Source: Selaginella moellendorffii (Eukaryota > Streptophyta > Lycopodiopsida > Selaginellales > Selaginellaceae). Taken from it: DNA of 64,000 nucleotides. Below, piece after piece: positions 60,509 through 64,000 of the stretch; position 1 is the stretch's first letter, and every line of letters begins with the position of its first letter. The position numbers were made by a program, and so were the translations under genes. The stretch is taken from positions 62,001 through 126,000 of the forward strand of contig NW_003314427.1 of NCBI RefSeq assembly GCF_000143415.4, in the 5' to 3' direction. A model generated the notes under the pieces. The model was not told the origin of the DNA. It ran no database searches and was given only the letters and a program-made list of their open reading frames with translations.

Positions 60509-62128
60509 ATGAATAGGCTAGCGGAGTACCAGGCGGAGCTCCACCACAAGACGCAAGGAATCATCCACGCCAAGGCCAAGGCCGCGGAGGATCTGCGATG
60601 GGTCAAGGAAAATGTGGAGAAGATGGAGGGAACTCTCTCGGCGTTTCACGGTGCGCGGCGCGAGGTAAATATCTCTCTTCTTGGAAAAGAAGAACAAACA
60701 CTCTCACAGGTATCTTTGGAGAGGAAGCGGCAACTGAGGGACGATCTAGCAGCAATTGAGAAACGGTAGAGTAAGATTTCCAAGTTTTTTTCTCGCTCCA
60801 GGCCATGGTTTTTCTGATTTGTGAAGTTTGTGTAGCATGTAGCATGGCAGAGAGGGCGTTGGAAGTGGAAGCGCGACTCAAGGAAGCGGCCGCCACCGTG
60901 GTTGGCCTCAAGGACAAAGTTTGCTGCCTCGAGAAGGACTACAAGGCCGCAAAGTCGCAAGCCGGATCCAAGAGTAACTCGCCGCCACCCTCGACCAGCA
61001 CCACCACAAACGTCGTCGACAACCACGACATCATCAAGGAGCGACTGGAAGTCGCCGAGGCACAGCTCGCGCACGACTCGGACCTCGTCTCCAAGCTCTA
61101 CCACCGCGTCTGCGTCCTCAACTCCAGCTTAGTGGAGGCCAAGAACAAAGGTGTCCAGCAGCAGCAGGGATCATCCGCCCGAGCCATCACCGCCACCTCT
61201 CCAAGGCGGCTCTACGTGAAGCTCCACCGCCATCCAAAGGCCGGCTCTTCCTGCGATGGCAGCGCCAAGACGAGCCCCCGAGATGGCGATCCGAAAGATG
61301 GTGACAATGTCGCGAGTACCTCGGCCGGGAGCAGTGCCGTGACAAGCCCACGCAGCGATCAGCTCGCAAACGCCTCGGCGGAGCTGCCGCGGCCGCTAAA
61401 CGACCATGAGGTGGACTGGATCCTCCACGTTTGCGGGAAGAACTTCGAGGACGTCGGGATCAAGCTCTCGGACGCCAACGAGAAGCTTATCTCGCAGCTG
61501 CGAGACCGGGTGAGAGTTCTCACGGACGAGGCCAAGAAGGACAGGACTCCGAGCCCCGGGAGGAGGAGTCCGGAGGGAACCACGACTCCGCCCCGGTCTG
61601 GAGTTATGTCTCCCGCGGCGGCAGTGTCGCCATTCCAGCCTTCTCCAGGAGTGATCAACATTGGAGAAGCTCCCTCGGTCACCGTCCAGAAGATGGAGGA
61701 CTCGCTAACGCAGGTCCAAAATCGGTGCAAGGCTTTGGCCGCAGGTATGGTGTGGAATCATCCATCGCTCATCTCTCTCGAGCTTTGCAAGGTTTGTGCC
61801 TCGATCTTTGTTCTTGCAGAGATTGATTACATGGAGAAGAAGAAGGCCGCGGCTGTAGATGCGATCAAGACTCTAGACGCTGCCATCTCTGAGAAGCTTC
61901 CCCTTCTCAAATCCGCAACTCTGGATGCGAAGGTACTTCAGAGAGCTCGCTCGTTTGAGATGACTTTTTTTCTTCCAGAGACTGAGAAGATGTCTCAAGC
62001 GTTCCGAGGAGGAAGAAGAGCCCATCAAGGAGACGAGGCTTGCCAACCTGATCAAGTTGTTCAAGAAGCCCGATAAGAACATTGAAAAGTACTTGATCAA
62101 CAGGAGAGGAAACAAGTTTGATGTGTAA
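60509..62128 (+). CDS. Coiled-coil protein with Ser/Pro-rich centre, unknown family
   Basis: Five exons: 60509-60664, 60710-60765, 60843-61744, 61820-61932, 61979-62128; 1377 bp, 458 aa; phases consistent, introns 45-77 bp. Residues about 1-110 and the stretch LKEAAATVVGLKDKVCCLEKDY are coiled-coil-like. A second helical part includes LISQLRDRVRVLTDEAKK. The middle is low-complexity Ser/Pro/Thr (SNSPPPSTSTTT, TPSPGRRSPEG), with repeated SPR/SP sites that could be phosphorylated. The C-terminus is basic and ends LINRRGNKFDV. I do not recognise it. A cytoskeletal or scaffold role is only a guess from the coiled coils. It is real by structure: three splice joins restore one frame over 1.4 kb. 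Confidence 0.75.
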
Positions 62129-62194
62129 GCAACGCTATGAAATGAAAAATCTTTACAAATCTTACATTTGTTTTCTCTTTTGTGCTTGTTCTCT

Positions 62195-62500
62195 AGAACC
62201 GTTTCGTCATCCATATCTATGTTTTCCGGTCGGAATGATTGCTCTCCTTTGTTCCAAGGATTAATCCCGGGTAGACTACTCCGAGCAGCAGCAGCCTTGG
62301 CAGCACGAATCACTTCACTCTCGCGTTGGACTCTTGGCGGCATAGTCTCCGTCCACCTTCTTCGCGCTGCCGCAATTCATCCACCATCTTGCGCTAGCCT
62401 GATTCCTCCTCTGCCTCCGCAGCGATCTGGCCTGGTCGTACGCCGCCCGGGCCTCCGTCAGCCGCACGAATTCCACGCCGCCATCTCTGGGCCTTGTCGG
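62195..62500 (-). pseudogene. Possible DnaJ (DNAJC17-like) fragment, broken
   Basis: Minus-strand translation about 62500-62420 reads FVRLTEARAAYDQARSLRRQ, like the end of a J-domain (F..L.EA...RAAYD). A shifted frame then reads KMVDELRQREEGGRR, like the helix after the J-domain in DNAJC17. 62343-62195 continues with an open, basic segment (MPPRVQRESEVIRAAKAAAA). Two frame changes in 300 bp argue for a relic. Weak call. Confidence 0.3.
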
Positions 62501-62559
62501 AATGGCACTTCTTTCGATAAGCTCGTCGCCTTTTCGGTCATTGACTTTTCATTGACTTT

Positions 62560-62665
62560 CAAAGAACCAAACCAGGAAAAAAAAAGGAAGAACAATCGAT
62601 CTCTAGTAGAAGCGGTGCTACCTTCCCAAGAGAGACATCATCCTCTCCATTCCATTGATCCCAAC
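62560..62665. repeat. Dispersed 100-bp repeat, copy 2
   Basis: Nearly identical to 17372-17473. It joins the truncated end of the vWA pseudogene, so one breakpoint of that gene lies here. Confidence 0.6.
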
Positions 62666-64000
62666 GTTGGAGGCGAGTATCTCTTCCACACGAGCCAGTC
62701 CCGACGAGTAAGTCGTACCACCTGCTGCTCGAAATCTCAAAAGCTTGTCAACTTGAGGTTCGGACATGGTCACTCGCTCCAGAGCGATGACCCCGCTTGT
62801 GTCGAAAAGAACCACCGACATCACGTCCTGGAGGGCGGCTGCTCGACTTGTCCACCACAAAGATTACATGGCTGGCCACGTCACGTGAATGGTTGCAGGC
62901 AAAGTGGTGTCCATAGTCAGTCACGTAGCCCGTTCCAGCGTTGCGGACGTGCTTTGGGACCGGAGGATGCCACAATTTTTCGGTGCAGTATGACATTCCG
63001 GCTTGGAGACCTGTACCACCTGCAGAAGCTCAAGTCTCGCTTAGAACAAGTTCACGAAACAATCGACTGAAAGTTACCTGCATTGTGTTCTGTCGCCTGG
63101 CAGTAGTGGCCGCAGAGTGCAAACTGGTTCTGGTCATCCTGAGAGCAAGGGTCTTTGAACTTCATCTTCTTCCAGTACGCTGCATGCGTGAGCTCGTCCT
63201 TCGGAGTGCTCCAGTCTGGACAATACTTCTGAGTTGCGTGACGAGCTCCTTTGGAGAACTTCGCTTTGCCGCAAACACCGTCACGCTGCTGCTCCTCGCA
63301 CACGGCCAAGTGAATGTGTCCACGACCTCGAGCCTTACAATGCATCATGCACATTTCAGCTGCCCCGGTGTCTCCCCACTCGTACTTCCTGCCCCCGACT
63401 TCAACTTCTTCGCTCTCGGGTACAAAAGTTCGCTGCGTCATGTTGTCGTGAACGGTGTCGTGAAGTCCTGGATGACCAATAGGCAGGTGACAGAAGTAGC
63501 CGCATCCTTCACATGTCGACACACAAAAGTGAACGGCTTCCTGGTTGATACTGTGCGAATGCTGGCCTTCATGCGGCACTGGAAAGCAGCAGTTCTCCAG
63601 CACTCCATTTTGCTCTGACACATGATCATACTTGAACGTCGAACGCTTGCCCAGGTAAGTCCGAGTCTCTTTAACACTTGAGTGAGAACTTCGCAATTTC
63701 CCTTGCACCCACACTTGCTCGGACGCTGGTGTTCATTCCCGCAGGGTTTCTCCGAATGGAAGTGGCCCTCTTCAGCACACTTCCTGTTGCACCCCTTCAT
63801 AATACACTGGCTGACGCACATCTTCTCGTGGCAAGCGTGAGTAGTTCCACAGGATAGACGCAGGTGTTGATGCAAGTGCGAAGCGAGCACTGCTACTTGC
63901 ACATATGCTGCTTTGAGTTACACCTGTGCTCACCCTGGTGTGCCGCTTTCAGTGAGCAACTCTGGTTGCAGTTGGACGACTTATCCTTGAATTGACAACG
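62666..64000 (-). pseudogene. Cysteine-rich plus von Willebrand A (vWA) family protein, decayed and truncated
   Basis: The 5' end lies beyond the window. Minus strand: Cys/His-rich modules (CNQSCSLKAAHQGEHRC; CGTTHACHEKMCVSQCIMKGC; CCFPVPHEGQHSHSI; GYFCHLPIGHPGLHDTVH; CMMHCKARGRGHIHL; DELTHAAYWKK), then after an intron near 63010-63070 a vWA start (HVIFVVDKSSS) and a later vWA part (DVMSVVLFDTSGV ... GGTTYSSGL). Damage: an in-frame stop in CNSKQHMCK*QCS near 63890, a frameshift near 63850, another near 63680, about 100 bp of the vWA domain missing near 62850, and an abrupt end at the repeat 62560-62665. Such proteins are recalled from fungi, oomycetes and some plants; their function is not known to me. 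Confidence 0.65.

Noticed and set aside
62168-63070. 300-codon plus-strand ORF
   Set aside because: Antisense to the vWA pseudogene and the dispersed repeat; no domain and biased composition.

Overview
This window looks like a plant nuclear genome from a seedless vascular plant, most likely the lycophyte Selaginella (inference). Reasons: every gene has many very short introns (about 46-75 bp) with GT-AG or occasional GC-AG ends; there is a typical plant class I trehalose-6-phosphate synthase and a plant-type neutral ceramidase; and two genes normally kept only in organisms with motile cilia (CEP78-like and DNAAF5/HEATR2-like) are intact, which fits a land plant with flagellate sperm. The rest is plant retrotransposon debris.

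Layout. 1-12.2 kb is nested retrotransposons: a Ty3/gypsy integrase end with a short LTR (1-1170); an AT-rich decayed minus-strand gypsy element (about 1200-12230) split by a 6.8-kb non-coding LTR element (2677-9450, 5-bp target duplication TTAAT); and inside that a 5'-truncated LINE (5657-7657, 15-bp target duplication). 13.3-16.9 kb holds a head-to-head pair of secreted paralogous proteins of unknown family with matching five-exon structures. 18.1-18.5 kb is a large GC/CA/GA microsatellite. About 18.6-35.3 kb is a decayed, very long plus-strand gypsy element holding two solo LTRs of the 2677-9450 family (20375-22136, 30957-32513) and small 5S-rRNA-derived pieces. 35.3-41.7 kb is further retroelement wreckage. 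41.7-54.8 kb is a GC-richer gene island: neutral ceramidase (-), CEP78-like (-), TPS1 (+), a small membrane protein (-), DNAAF5-like (+). 54.8-59.2 kb is AT-rich repeats, including a second broken ceramidase piece. 59.2-62.1 kb has an intronless CTD-phosphatase-like gene and a coiled-coil gene. From about 62.2 kb to the end are minus-strand pseudogene remains, chiefly a cysteine-rich plus von Willebrand A family member.

How the genes relate. CEP78-like and TPS1 diverge from one roughly 865-bp intergenic region carrying a telo-box and a G-box. The small membrane protein and DNAAF5-like also diverge from a short shared region with a telo-box. The two ciliary genes therefore flank TPS1 within about 10 kb. 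Ceramidase 3'-end sequence recurs three times, each time next to the same retroelement gag segment, which points to duplication of that composite block. Exon boundaries below come from reading frame, splice consensus and, where possible, comparison with paralogues; a shift of a base or so is possible.
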